From the NCBI RefSeq assembly GCF_965208895.1, contig NZ_OZ242363.1, positions 1,922,001-1,986,000 of the forward strand: a stretch of DNA of 64,000 bases, read 5' to 3'. Below the pieces are notes generated by a model. It was given only the letters and a program-made list of their open reading frames with translations, searched no databases and had not been told where the DNA came from. Below are positions 1-8,543 of the stretch, in pieces; the first letter of the stretch is position 1; each line of letters begins with the position of its first letter. The DNA comes from Poriferisodalis sp965208895. Lineage in GTDB: Bacteria > Actinomycetota > Acidimicrobiia > Acidimicrobiales > Poriferisodalaceae. Made by a program: the position numbers and the translations under genes.

Positions 1-3000
1 TCGAGCCTGGCGCAGTTGAACGCGATCCGGTGGGATCTCGACGGCGATGGCGCCGCTGACGTGTATCCGCCTGATCGTGACGGCCGCACCGGCCATGACC
101 CCGACGGGGCTGCCAAGCTCGCGGCGGCGTTCCCTGATGCGATGGCGGCGATGGGCTGCCCGTCTGATGGGTGCGTCGGTTATGAGCTCGTCGACGACTT
201 GGACTTCGACACGAACGCGAACGGCCAGGCCGACGCGGGCGACGCCTTTTGGAACGGCGGCAAGGGCTGGGTTCCGCTGATGGGCGGCGAGACGGTTCGC
301 GGCTGGCACGCCTTGGACCGTTTCGAGGACCAAGTCGGGACCAGCTACCTGGGGGACAGGCCCAATCCGCGGGCTCGCATGTTCACTGCTGTGTTCGAAG
401 GCAACGGCCGCACGATCGCGAATCTGTATATCGACGACAGCGCGCGGTGGTACGTGGGACTGTTCGGCTATGTCGGCCCCGGAGGGCATGTGCGCAATGT
501 GGGGCTGTCCGCCTCCAATTCCGACAGCGGGGTGCGAGGCGGTCACAATGTTGGGGCGCTGGCAGGCGTGGTGGAGCGGGCCCGGATCAGCGGTGCCTGG
601 TCCGATGTCGACGTGACCGGTCGAACCTACGTTGGCGGCTTGGCCGGGGTGACCTTTCGTTACGGCTTCGTGATCGAGAGCTACGCGACGGGCTATGTGC
701 ATGGTGTAAGTTCGGTCGGAGGCCTGATCGGGTTGCTGAACTGGTCGGGGGTTGCTGCGAGCTATGCCACCGGCGACGTGAGCACCTGGAATGGTGACGC
801 GGGGGGCTTGGCGGGCTATTGGGTCGACGGGCGGATCAGGGCGACCTATGCCACCGGGTCGGTGACGCTGAACGGCGGCCTGTTGGTGCAGAACAACGGG
901 CGCGTGCGGTCACGTGGCGGCGGCCTGGTCGGATCGGCCTCCCATTGCAGCTGGCGATACTGGCCGCGGATGCGCGCGAATTACTCCGTGGGCCACGTGT
1001 CGGGGCCACAAGGCGGGCGATATGAAGGGCTGACCGGTGGATGCGTCGGCAACCCCCCTCGGGCTGTCGCCGCGAGCTACTGGGACACAGACACCACCGG
1101 GCACACCGACAGCCCCGCCGACGTGGGCGCGGGCTACACGACGGCGCAGTTGCAGACGCCGACGGCTTATACGGGCATCTACGCGGACTGGAACGTCGAC
1201 GTCGACGTGGGCGGGTATCACGGGCGTTTCGACGGGCCGGGCGACGATCCGTGGGATTTCGGGTCGTCGTCGCAGTATCCGGTGCTGAAGTACTGCGCGG
1301 ACAAGCCGGGGATCGACACGGTCGACGGTGAGCCGTACTGTCCGCTGGATCCGGTGCGGCAGCGGTCGGGCGGCATCACGATCGTGGTCGTGCCCGACAC
1401 CAGCGACGCGGACACGCCGCCGCCGGTTGTGTCGGTGTCAGCGGCGTCGGGCGGCACGGAGGGCTCTGATGCGGTGTTCACGCTGTCGGCTGCCCCGGCG
1501 CCACAGGCCGATCTCGATGTGACCGTCGAGGTGACTGCGTCGGGCGATTTCGGGGCGGCGGTGGGGTCGCGTACGGTCACGATCAGCGCCGGAGGGTCTG
1601 CGACGGTGACGGTTGCGACGGTCGATGACAGCGTCGACGAGGCCGACGGGTCGGTCACGGTGACGGTGCAGCCCGGCGAGGGGTACACGGTGGGCGCGGT
1701 GTCGTCGCTGAGCGCGGATGTCGTCGACGACGACGAGCCGACCGGCTCGCTCGATGACAGCAGCGACAGCGACGGCGATGGGGCGCCGCAGGGTTACGCG
1801 GTCGATCCTGCTGTGGTGGCGAAGGTGGAGTATCTGGCTTCGCAGACCCATCACGGCTCGGCGCATGTGAACCGCTGGCAGCGAGTGCTGGCCGCCTTCG
1901 GCGTGCTCGACGCGGCTGGCGTCGACGGGGGCGCGATGACTGTGGTGCAGGCTCAGCAGATGGCCGACACTCACAGCAGCCCGGTATGGGACGAAGTAGT
2001 CGCCGAACTGACAGCGCTCGAAGCCGCCGCGGCGCAACAGGACACTCCGGTGCCGCAAGGCGCTCCGGTGCCCGACGAGGGCGACGCTGTGCCGGTGACG
2101 GTACCCGTGGTGAGCATCACGGGCGCCGGCGATGTGACGGAAGGCTCAGGTGCGGTGTTCACGCTGTCCGCGGATCCGCCGCCGACTGCTGGTCTCGATG
2201 TGGCTGTGACGGTGTCGTCGCAGGGCGACTGGGGCGCCGCAGCCGGCCCGCAGACTGTCAGTTTCGCCGCGGGCGCGGCGTCTGCGGCGTTCACCGTGGC
2301 CACGGTCGGCGACGGCGTGGACGAGGCCGACGGGAGCCTGTCGGTCGCTTTGGACGCGCCCGCTGCCGATGCGGGCTATGAGGTGTCGTCCGCTCGCGGA
2401 ACAGCCGCGGTGGCGGTGGCTGATGACGATGTGGATCCGTTGACGGTGTACATGATCTTCTTCGCGACCTCGATCGACGAGAACGGCACCGGCTACGACA
2501 ACCAGGCCGGGCTCAACATCGGTCTGACGCGCACGCTGCGGTCGTGGGAGACGCTCACGGTGCCGTTGAGCGTGACCGGCGGCGACGAAGGCGCCCAATG
2601 GACGATGCGCGACCTGAACGATCCCGACGCAGTGTTCGCGAACGACTTCGAGGTGACCTTCGGCCCGGGCGATCAGCGCGTCGAGATGGCGTTGACGGCT
2701 GTGGCTGACAGCGACTGGGCCGATCACGAGATCACTGTGTCGTATGGGACCGGCAGCCGGGCGGCGACGCTCAACGGCAGCACCGACGGCGTGGCGTTGG
2801 GGATCTCGTGGGGTCCCGACGGAGTTGAGCGCGCCGACGGGTCCACCACGGTGGTGATCGTCGACAGCGACGAACCGCCGCCGCACGTGAGCATCACCGC
2901 CGCGTCGGGCGGCACCGAAGGAACCGACGCCGCCTTCACCGTGACCGCGTCGGCGCCTGCCGTCGACGACCTCGCCGTGAACGTGACGGTCAGCGCGACC

Positions 3001-3519
3001 GGCGACTGGGGAGCCACGACAGGCACACAGACGGTGACGATCCCCCAGGGCGCCACCGCGGCGACCCTCGCTGTCTCCACCGTCGACGACAGCATCGACG
3101 AGCCCGACGGGACGATCACCGCCACCGTGACAGCAGGCAGCGGCTATGAGATCGGACAGCAGCCGACACAGACCGCGCAGATCCTCGACGACGACGACCC
3201 GCCCCCCGAACCCGCCGTCGCGGCCTGCACCGGCAAACCGCGGGTGTCCGTCGCCGACGCCGCCGCGCAGCGAGGCGACGACCTCGAATTCGTGATCAGC
3301 CTCAGCTGCCGCTCCACCGACGCTGTCACCGTCTACTACTTCGTCGCCTACGGCGCCGACTTCGACAGCGTCCGCACCGTCGGCATCGCCAGCGGCGACA
3401 CCGATGCGACCGTCAACGTGCCCACCGCCGGGGTCAACACATCGGTCACGTTCCACGTGGTGTACACCATCGGCGCCGCCAACTACTCAGCCACAGCCAA
3501 AGCCACCATCACCAACTGA
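1..3519 (+). CDS. Secreted GLUG/Calx-beta repeat protein, 5' end outside the window
   Basis: The reading frame is open from base 1, and its first codons (SSLAQLNAIRWDLDGDG) match residues after the signal peptide of the downstream paralogue, so the true start is upstream. The N-terminal third carries GLUG-type repeats (GGLAG/GGLIG, SYATGDV patterns). Then come Calx-beta-like domains with xSGGTEGSDAVFTL and DDSVDEADGS signatures, a helical module (VDPAVVAKVEYLASQTHHGS onward, codons about 597-670), an unclassified block (MIFFATSIDENGTGYDN...), another Calx-beta domain and a C-terminal beta domain starting near ACTGKPRVSVADAAA. No LPxTG, transmembrane or other anchor is visible. Probably an extracellular adhesin or surface protein; the family assignment is good, the function is inferred. 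Confidence 0.85.
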   Translation, partial: SSLAQLNAIRWDLDGDGAADVYPPDRDGRTGHDPDGAAKLAAAFPDAMAAMGCPSDGCVGYELVDDLDFDTNANGQADAGDAFWNGGKGWVPLMGGETVRGWHALDRFEDQVGTSYLGDRPNPRARMFTAVFEGNGRTIANLYIDDSARWYVGLFGYVGPGGHVRNVGLSASNSDSGVRGGHNVGALAGVVERARISGAWSDVDVTGRTYVGGLAGVTFRYGFVIESYATGYVHGVSSVGGLIGLLNWSGVAASYATGDVSTWNGDAGGLAGYWVDGRIRATYATGSVTLNGGLLVQNNGRVRSRGGGLVGSASHCSWRYWPRMRANYSVGHVSGPQGGRYEGLTGGCVGNPPRAVAASYWDTDTTGHTDSPADVGAGYTTAQLQTPTAYTGIYADWNVDVDVGGYHGRFDGPGDDPWDFGSSSQYPVLKYCADKPGIDTVDGEPYCPLDPVRQRSGGITIVVVPDTSDADTPPPVVSVSAASGGTEGSDAVFTLSAAPAPQADLDVTVEVTASGDFGAAVGSRTVTISAGGSATVTVATVDDSVDEADGSVTVTVQPGEGYTVGAVSSLSADVVDDDEPTGSLDDSSDSDGDGAPQGYAVDPAVVAKVEYLASQTHHGSAHVNRWQRVLAAFGVLDAAGVDGGAMTVVQAQQMADTHSSPVWDEVVAELTALEAAAAQQDTPVPQGAPVPDEGDAVPVTVPVVSITGAGDVTEGSGAVFTLSADPPPTAGLDVAVTVSSQGDWGAAAGPQTVSFAAGAASAAFTVATVGDGVDEADGSLSVALDAPAADAGYEVSSARGTAAVAVADDDVDPLTVYMIFFATSIDENGTGYDNQAGLNIGLTRTLRSWETLTVPLSVTGGDEGAQWTMRDLNDPDAVFANDFEVTFGPGDQRVEMALTAVADSDWADHEITVSYGTGSRAATLNGSTDGVALGISWGPDGVERADGSTTVVIVDSDEPPPHVSITAASGGTEGTDAAFTVTASAPAVDDLAVNVTVSATGDWGATTGTQTVTIPQGATAATLAVSTVDDSIDEPDGTITATVTAGSGYEIGQQPTQTAQILDDDDPPPEPAVAACTGKPRVSVADAAAQRGDDLEFVISLSCRSTDAVTVYYFVAYGADFDSVRTVGIASGDTDATVNVPTAGVNTSVTFHVVYTIGAANYSATAKATITN

Positions 3520-3647
3520 CATGCCGGTCATCGCCGATGCTGCGCGTCGCAGACACCGGTGTTTGTTGGTCTAGTGTCCGGTGATCGTGGCGGGATCGTG
3601 GTGCGGTTCGGTCCGATGCGACAGAGCAACGCCAAAGGACGGTGGTC

Positions 3648-6600
3648 ATGCTGGCAAGAGACACAGATCGAGGCCGAGGCAGCAGTTCAGGTTCGGATGG
3701 GGCTGCTCGTCGGGCGAAGTCAGACGCGACACAGTCGAGGGCTTGGCGGCGTTGGGCGGCTGCCGCTGTGGCTGCGGTGTTGGCCGCTGGGCTGGCGGTG
3801 CCGATGTCCGCGGTGCCGGTGGCGGCGCAGAATCCGCCTCCGGCGGTGGACTACGACGTCGACGATGACGGTCTGATCGAGGTTTCGAGCCTGGCGCAGT
3901 TGAACGCGATCCGGTGGGATCTCGACGGCGACGGCGCCGCCGACGTGTATCCGCCTGATCAAGAAGGCCGCACCGGCCATGACCCCGACGGCGCGACCAA
4001 GCTCGCGACGGCGTTCCCCAATGCGATGGCGGGGATGGGCTGCCCGTCGTCGGGGTGCGTCGGTTATGAACTCGCCGCGAATCTTGATTTCGACACCAAC
4101 GCAAACGGGCAGGCCGACGCCGGCGACGCGTATTGGAACGGCGGCAAGGGCTGGTTCCCGTTGATGGGCGGCGAGGCGATCTACGACTGGCAAGCCGACG
4201 ATCGTCTCCAAGACGTGGTGGGGAACAGCTATTACGGGGAGGAGCTCGTCTTTTACGGGGACCGGCCCAATCCGCGTGCACGCATGTTCACCGGGACTTT
4301 CGAGGGCAACGGCCGCACGATCGCGAACCTGTTCATCAACGATCCCGACCGATGGCATGTCGGGCTGTTCGGCTACGTCGGCCCCGGCGGGAATGTGCGC
4401 AATGTCGGGCTGAGCGCCCCCAACCCTGACAGTGAGCTACGAGGCGCAAACAAAGTAGGAGCGCTGACAGGCTCGCTGGAGCGAGGCCGGATCAGCGGCG
4501 CGTGGTCCGACCTCGACGTAAGCGGAGCCCACCAGGTGGGGGGCCTGATCGGGGCGAGCTGGCGTGACGCGTTCGTTATCGAGAGTTATGCCACCGGCGA
4601 CGTGACCGGGAGTACATCTGTCGGCGGCCTCACCGGGATGCTCAATTGGTCCGGCACCGCTGCGAGCTACGCCAACGGCCACGTACACGCGAGAAGCTGC
4701 GGCGGGGGAGGACTCGCGGGTGACCATCCCGACGGTCATATCAGAGCGACCTATGCCACTGGTTCGGTGACCGTCACCGGAGGAGGCTGCAACGTCAACG
4801 CGGTGCCGAAGGCGCTCGTCGGCAGCCTGATCGGAATATCGAATCAACTCTTCTCGTGGAACCGGCCGCGCGCGAACTATGCAATCGGGCGAGTCTCCGC
4901 GCCGTCAGGTGCCGGCGGAGTCGGCGGGCTGACCGGCATGTGCATCGGCTCACGGGCACCGCGTAGTGAGGGTTCGAACTATTGGGATGTAGAGACCACG
5001 CGCCAGGCGACGAGCCCGGTTTGCGGGGTGGGATACACGACGGCGGAGTTGCAGGCCCCCACGGGCTATACCGGCATCTACGCGGACTGGAACGTCGATG
5101 TGGGTGCGGACGGCCGTTTCAACGGTCCGGGTAATGATCCGTGGGATTTCGGGACGTCGTCGCAATATCCGGTGCTGAAATACTGCGCCGACAAGCCGGG
5201 CATCGACACTGCCGACGGCGAGCCGTACTGCCCGCTGGACCCGGTCCGGCAGCGGTCGGTGCGGACCACGATCGTGGTCGTGCCCGACTCCGATGACGCG
5301 AGCCAGCCGGATTCTGTCGTGTCGTTGTCTGCGGCGTCGGGCGGCACCGAGGGCGCCGACGTGGTGTTCACGCTGACTGCTGTTCCTAGGCCCGTGTTCG
5401 GGCTCGATGTGAATGTCGAGATCAGCGCCGTGGGCGATTTCGGCGTCACCGCCGGGACTCGCACGGTCACCATCGGCACCAGCGGCACTGCCACGGTGAC
5501 GGTGCCTACGGTCGATGACAGCGTCGACGAGGCCGACGGGTTCGTGACGGCGACGGTGCAGGCTGGCGACGGCTACACCGTCGGCGCGGTGATGTCGCTG
5601 ATGGCCGATGTAGTCGACGACGACGATGCGACCCAGCCACCGGCCACTGACCCCGATCAGGACTCAGGCGGCACTGAACCGCCCGGTCATGACGATGCGA
5701 CCCAGCCACCGGCCACTGACCCCGATCAGGACTCAGGCGGCACTGAACCGCCTGGTCATGTGGTCGATGCCGGTGTGGTGGCGAAGGTGGAGTATCTGGC
5801 TTCGCAGACCCATCACGGCTCGGCGCATGTGAATCGCTGGCAGCGGGTGCTGGCGGCGTTCGGGGTGCTCGACGCAGCGGGCGTTGCGGGGGGCGCGATG
5901 ACTTTGGTGCAGGCTCAGCAGATGGCTGATGCGCACAGCAGCCCGGTGTGGGACGAGGTAGTGGCCGAGCTGACCGCTCTCGAAGCCGCGCAGGCGACGG
6001 CACCGGACGATGCCCCGGTACCGCAGGACGCTCCGGTGCCGGACGAGGACGCTCCGACGCAGGACGCTCCGGTACCGCAGGACGCCCCGGTACCCGATGG
6101 CGACGCAGTGCCCGATGAGGGCGATGCGGTGCCGGTGGCGGTGCCGACGGTGAGCATCACGGGGGCCGGTGATGTGACTGAAGGCTCTGATGCGGTGTTC
6201 ACGCTGACCGCGGTGCCGACGCCGACGGCCGCTGTCGATGTGAGCGTGACGGTCTCAGCGTCCGGCGAGTGGGGCGTGTCGGGTGGCACCCACACGGTCA
6301 GCTTCGCCGCGGACGCCCCGACCGCGGCACTCACCATCTCGACGGTCGGCGACGACATCGACGAGGCCGACGGCTCGGTGTCGGTCGCTTTGGATGCGCC
6401 CGCGGCGGACGCGGGCTACACGGTCTCCGCCGCCCACGGCACAGCGTCGGTGGCGGTCGCTGATGACGATGTGGACCCGTTGACGGTGTACATGATCTTC
6501 TTCTCGAGATCGATCGCGGAGAACGGCACCGGCTATGACAACCAGGCCGGGCTCAACATCGGGCTGACGCGCACGCTGCGGTCGTGGGAGACCCTGACGG

Positions 6601-7559
6601 TGCCGTTGAGCGTGACCGGCGGCGACGAAGGCGCCCAGTGGACGATGCGCGACCTGAACGATCCCGACGCAGTGTTCGCGAACGACTTCGAGGTGACCTT
6701 CGGGCCGGGCGACCAACGGGTGGAGATGGCGTTGACGGCTGTGGCTGACAGCGACTGGGACGATCACGAGATCACCGCGTCCTATGGGACCGGCAGCCGC
6801 GCGCCGACGCTGAACGGCAGCACCGACGGCGTCACGTTGGGCATCTCGTGGGGTCCCGACGGCACCGAGCGGGCTGACGGTTCGACCACCGTGGTGATCG
6901 TCGACAGCGACGACCCGCCGCCGCAAGTGAGCATCACCGCAGCGTCGGGCGGCACCGAAGGCACCGCAGCGACGTTCACCGTCACCGCGTCGAAGCCCGC
7001 CGCAGCCGACCTCGACGTCAACGTGGCGGTCAGCGCAACCGGCGACTGGGGCGCCGCCACAGGCACCCAGACGGTGACGATCCCTCAAGGCGCCACCGTG
7101 GCGACCCTCGCTGTCGCCACGACTGACGACAGCGTCGACGAGCCCGACGGGACGATCACCGCGACGCTCGCTGCGGGCAGCGGCTACGAGATCGGCGCGC
7201 AGGCGACACAGACCGCGCAGATCCTCGACGACGACGACCCGCCCCCTGAGCCCGCCGTCGCGGCATGCACCGGCAAGCCGCGGGTTTCCGTCGCCGACGC
7301 CGCAGCACGACGAGGCGACGACTTGGAGTTCGTGATCAGCCTCAGCTGCCGCTCCACGGGCGCTGTCACCGTCTATTACTTCGTCGCCTACGGCGCCGAC
7401 TTCAACTCCGTTCGCACCGTCGACATCGACAGCGGCGACACCGACGCGACCGTCAACGTGCCCACCACCGGAGTCAACACATCGGTCACGTTCCACGTCG
7501 TGTACACCATCGGCGCCGCCAACTACTCAGCCCAAGCCGAAGCCACGATCACCGACTGA
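3648..7559 (+). CDS. Secreted GLUG/Calx-beta repeat protein, tandem paralogue
   Basis: Start ATG 3648 has AAAGGA at 3634-3639, 8 nt upstream; GTG 3642 is the alternative. A twin-Arg-poor signal peptide (WRRWAAAAVAAVLAAGLAVP, cleavage near VAAQ) is followed by GLUG repeats, two or more Calx-beta-like domains, a short DDATQPP linker repeat, the VVAKVEYLASQTHHGS helical module, a block almost identical to the upstream gene (MIFF...DNQAGLNIGLT...), another Calx-beta domain and the ACTGKPRVSVADAAA C-terminal domain. About 1300 aa, with no cell-wall sorting motif. It is a tandem duplicate of the preceding gene, and even the bases after the stop (GACATGCC) are conserved. Likely a secreted adhesin-like protein; ligand unknown. 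Confidence 0.85.
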   Translation: MLARDTDRGRGSSSGSDGAARRAKSDATQSRAWRRWAAAAVAAVLAAGLAVPMSAVPVAAQNPPPAVDYDVDDDGLIEVSSLAQLNAIRWDLDGDGAADVYPPDQEGRTGHDPDGATKLATAFPNAMAGMGCPSSGCVGYELAANLDFDTNANGQADAGDAYWNGGKGWFPLMGGEAIYDWQADDRLQDVVGNSYYGEELVFYGDRPNPRARMFTGTFEGNGRTIANLFINDPDRWHVGLFGYVGPGGNVRNVGLSAPNPDSELRGANKVGALTGSLERGRISGAWSDLDVSGAHQVGGLIGASWRDAFVIESYATGDVTGSTSVGGLTGMLNWSGTAASYANGHVHARSCGGGGLAGDHPDGHIRATYATGSVTVTGGGCNVNAVPKALVGSLIGISNQLFSWNRPRANYAIGRVSAPSGAGGVGGLTGMCIGSRAPRSEGSNYWDVETTRQATSPVCGVGYTTAELQAPTGYTGIYADWNVDVGADGRFNGPGNDPWDFGTSSQYPVLKYCADKPGIDTADGEPYCPLDPVRQRSVRTTIVVVPDSDDASQPDSVVSLSAASGGTEGADVVFTLTAVPRPVFGLDVNVEISAVGDFGVTAGTRTVTIGTSGTATVTVPTVDDSVDEADGFVTATVQAGDGYTVGAVMSLMADVVDDDDATQPPATDPDQDSGGTEPPGHDDATQPPATDPDQDSGGTEPPGHVVDAGVVAKVEYLASQTHHGSAHVNRWQRVLAAFGVLDAAGVAGGAMTLVQAQQMADAHSSPVWDEVVAELTALEAAQATAPDDAPVPQDAPVPDEDAPTQDAPVPQDAPVPDGDAVPDEGDAVPVAVPTVSITGAGDVTEGSDAVFTLTAVPTPTAAVDVSVTVSASGEWGVSGGTHTVSFAADAPTAALTISTVGDDIDEADGSVSVALDAPAADAGYTVSAAHGTASVAVADDDVDPLTVYMIFFSRSIAENGTGYDNQAGLNIGLTRTLRSWETLTVPLSVTGGDEGAQWTMRDLNDPDAVFANDFEVTFGPGDQRVEMALTAVADSDWDDHEITASYGTGSRAPTLNGSTDGVTLGISWGPDGTERADGSTTVVIVDSDDPPPQVSITAASGGTEGTAATFTVTASKPAAADLDVNVAVSATGDWGAATGTQTVTIPQGATVATLAVATTDDSVDEPDGTITATLAAGSGYEIGAQATQTAQILDDDDPPPEPAVAACTGKPRVSVADAAARRGDDLEFVISLSCRSTGAVTVYYFVAYGADFNSVRTVDIDSGDTDATVNVPTTGVNTSVTFHVVYTIGAANYSAQAEATITD
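5622..5759 (+). repeat. Two 69-bp tandem units encoding a DDATQPPATDPDQDSGG-type linker
   Basis: Units 5622-5690 and 5691-5759 differ at one base (cccggt versus cctggt) and encode the same 23 residues twice, between a Calx-beta domain and the helical module. The upstream paralogue has an unrelated, single short linker here. In-frame units can be gained or lost without breaking the protein. Confidence 0.9.
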
Positions 7560-7830
7560 CATGCCTGTCAACGAGATCGCGCACCCTCATCGACATCATG
7601 TCCACGGCACACGATTGATGAACGCCCTCGACGAGGGCTGGTGATTGCTCCGGCGATCGACATCCGGGCGATGCGGCCCTCGCGCTTCGCCGAGGGCGAC
7701 CTGATGCACCTGTCCTACGGACCCAGCGCCCGAGCAGAGCAGGCATCCGGATGACACCTCTCGCCTCGGCCGGTATTTCGACCCGTTAGCAGCCCGGCCA
7801 GTGCAGGAGATCGGCTGGAGGCTTGTGGGC

Positions 7831-7836
7831 TAGCTT
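7831..7836 (+). promoter_or_regulatory. Candidate -10 box (TAGCTT) for a leaderless restriction gene
   Basis: TAGCTT ends 6 nt before the GTG start at 7843. This spacing puts the transcription start on or next to the start codon. No purine-rich ribosome-binding site lies between. The same geometry recurs upstream of other genes in this window. No clear -35 was found. Confidence 0.4.
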
Positions 7837-7842
7837 CGCCCC

Positions 7843-8496
7843 GTGGAACAGGAGCCATCCGTAGCCGAGCTGAATGAGAAGGTGCGTCGCGGGCTCGCCA
7901 AGTCGTTCATCGAAGACGCGGTAATCGGCCAATACCACCAGCTCGTGCGCTGGCAGCACATCACCGGCCAGTCAGCGCAGATCGACTCCGGTTATCTCGG
8001 TCAACATCTCGTGAGCCTGGTCTCAGGCATTCCGGGGCGGGGCAGAGGCAGCCGAGGCAAGGGAGCAGACCTCGCCGACGGCTCCGAGATCAAAATCGCA
8101 AGCACACTCGGCGGCGTCGACAAACCGCGCTGGAACAACAAGCTCAACACGCCACAGGCTGTCGATACCTACCTGAACAACCCTGCGATCTTCTTCAGTC
8201 TGTTCGACACGCCTGAGAGAGGCAAGGACCTTCCGGTGCGGGTCCGCGTCTGGGTCATTGAACCCCCACAGGACGCAGTCTTCTGCAACGTCGTCAGGAC
8301 ATGGGCTGCGAAGCATTCCTCGGGCAACTTCCAACTTCATCCGCCTTGTTGGAGCGACTCCGATGTCGCCACCAATCAGAGCGGCGACATCGCGCTGCCG
8401 CTAGCGTTTCGGGCGACCCAACTGGATATCAGAGGCGTGGATTACCTTGAGGTTGAGCACTGGGACCCGAGTCCCGGCAAGTGCTCGGTGCCGTAG
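7843..8496 (+). CDS. MamI-like type II restriction endonuclease
   Basis: A 217-aa protein. The segment SGYLGQHLVSLVSGIPGRG followed by LADGSEIKIAS resembles the MamI restriction endonuclease family (bipartite GATNNNNATC cutters). D79, E82 and K84 form a plausible D-x2-E-x-K PD-(D/E)xK active site. The GTG start has a -10-like box 6 nt upstream and no ribosome-binding site. The gene converges on the methylase at 8544-10529 with a 47-bp gap, the expected R-M pairing. The family name is from memory of the motif pattern; the endonuclease role is well supported by the methylase partner. Confidence 0.65.
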   Translation: MEQEPSVAELNEKVRRGLAKSFIEDAVIGQYHQLVRWQHITGQSAQIDSGYLGQHLVSLVSGIPGRGRGSRGKGADLADGSEIKIASTLGGVDKPRWNNKLNTPQAVDTYLNNPAIFFSLFDTPERGKDLPVRVRVWVIEPPQDAVFCNVVRTWAAKHSSGNFQLHPPCWSDSDVATNQSGDIALPLAFRATQLDIRGVDYLEVEHWDPSPGKCSVP

Positions 8497-8543
8497 TCGC
8501 AGTCTGAACCTGGTGGACGACGGCCGGCGCTGCGACCTACTCC

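Noticed and set aside
2146..3456. Long minus-strand frames under the GLUG genes (also 6255-7496)
   Set aside because: They repeat in both paralogues only because the sense genes are duplicated; no start signals or domains.
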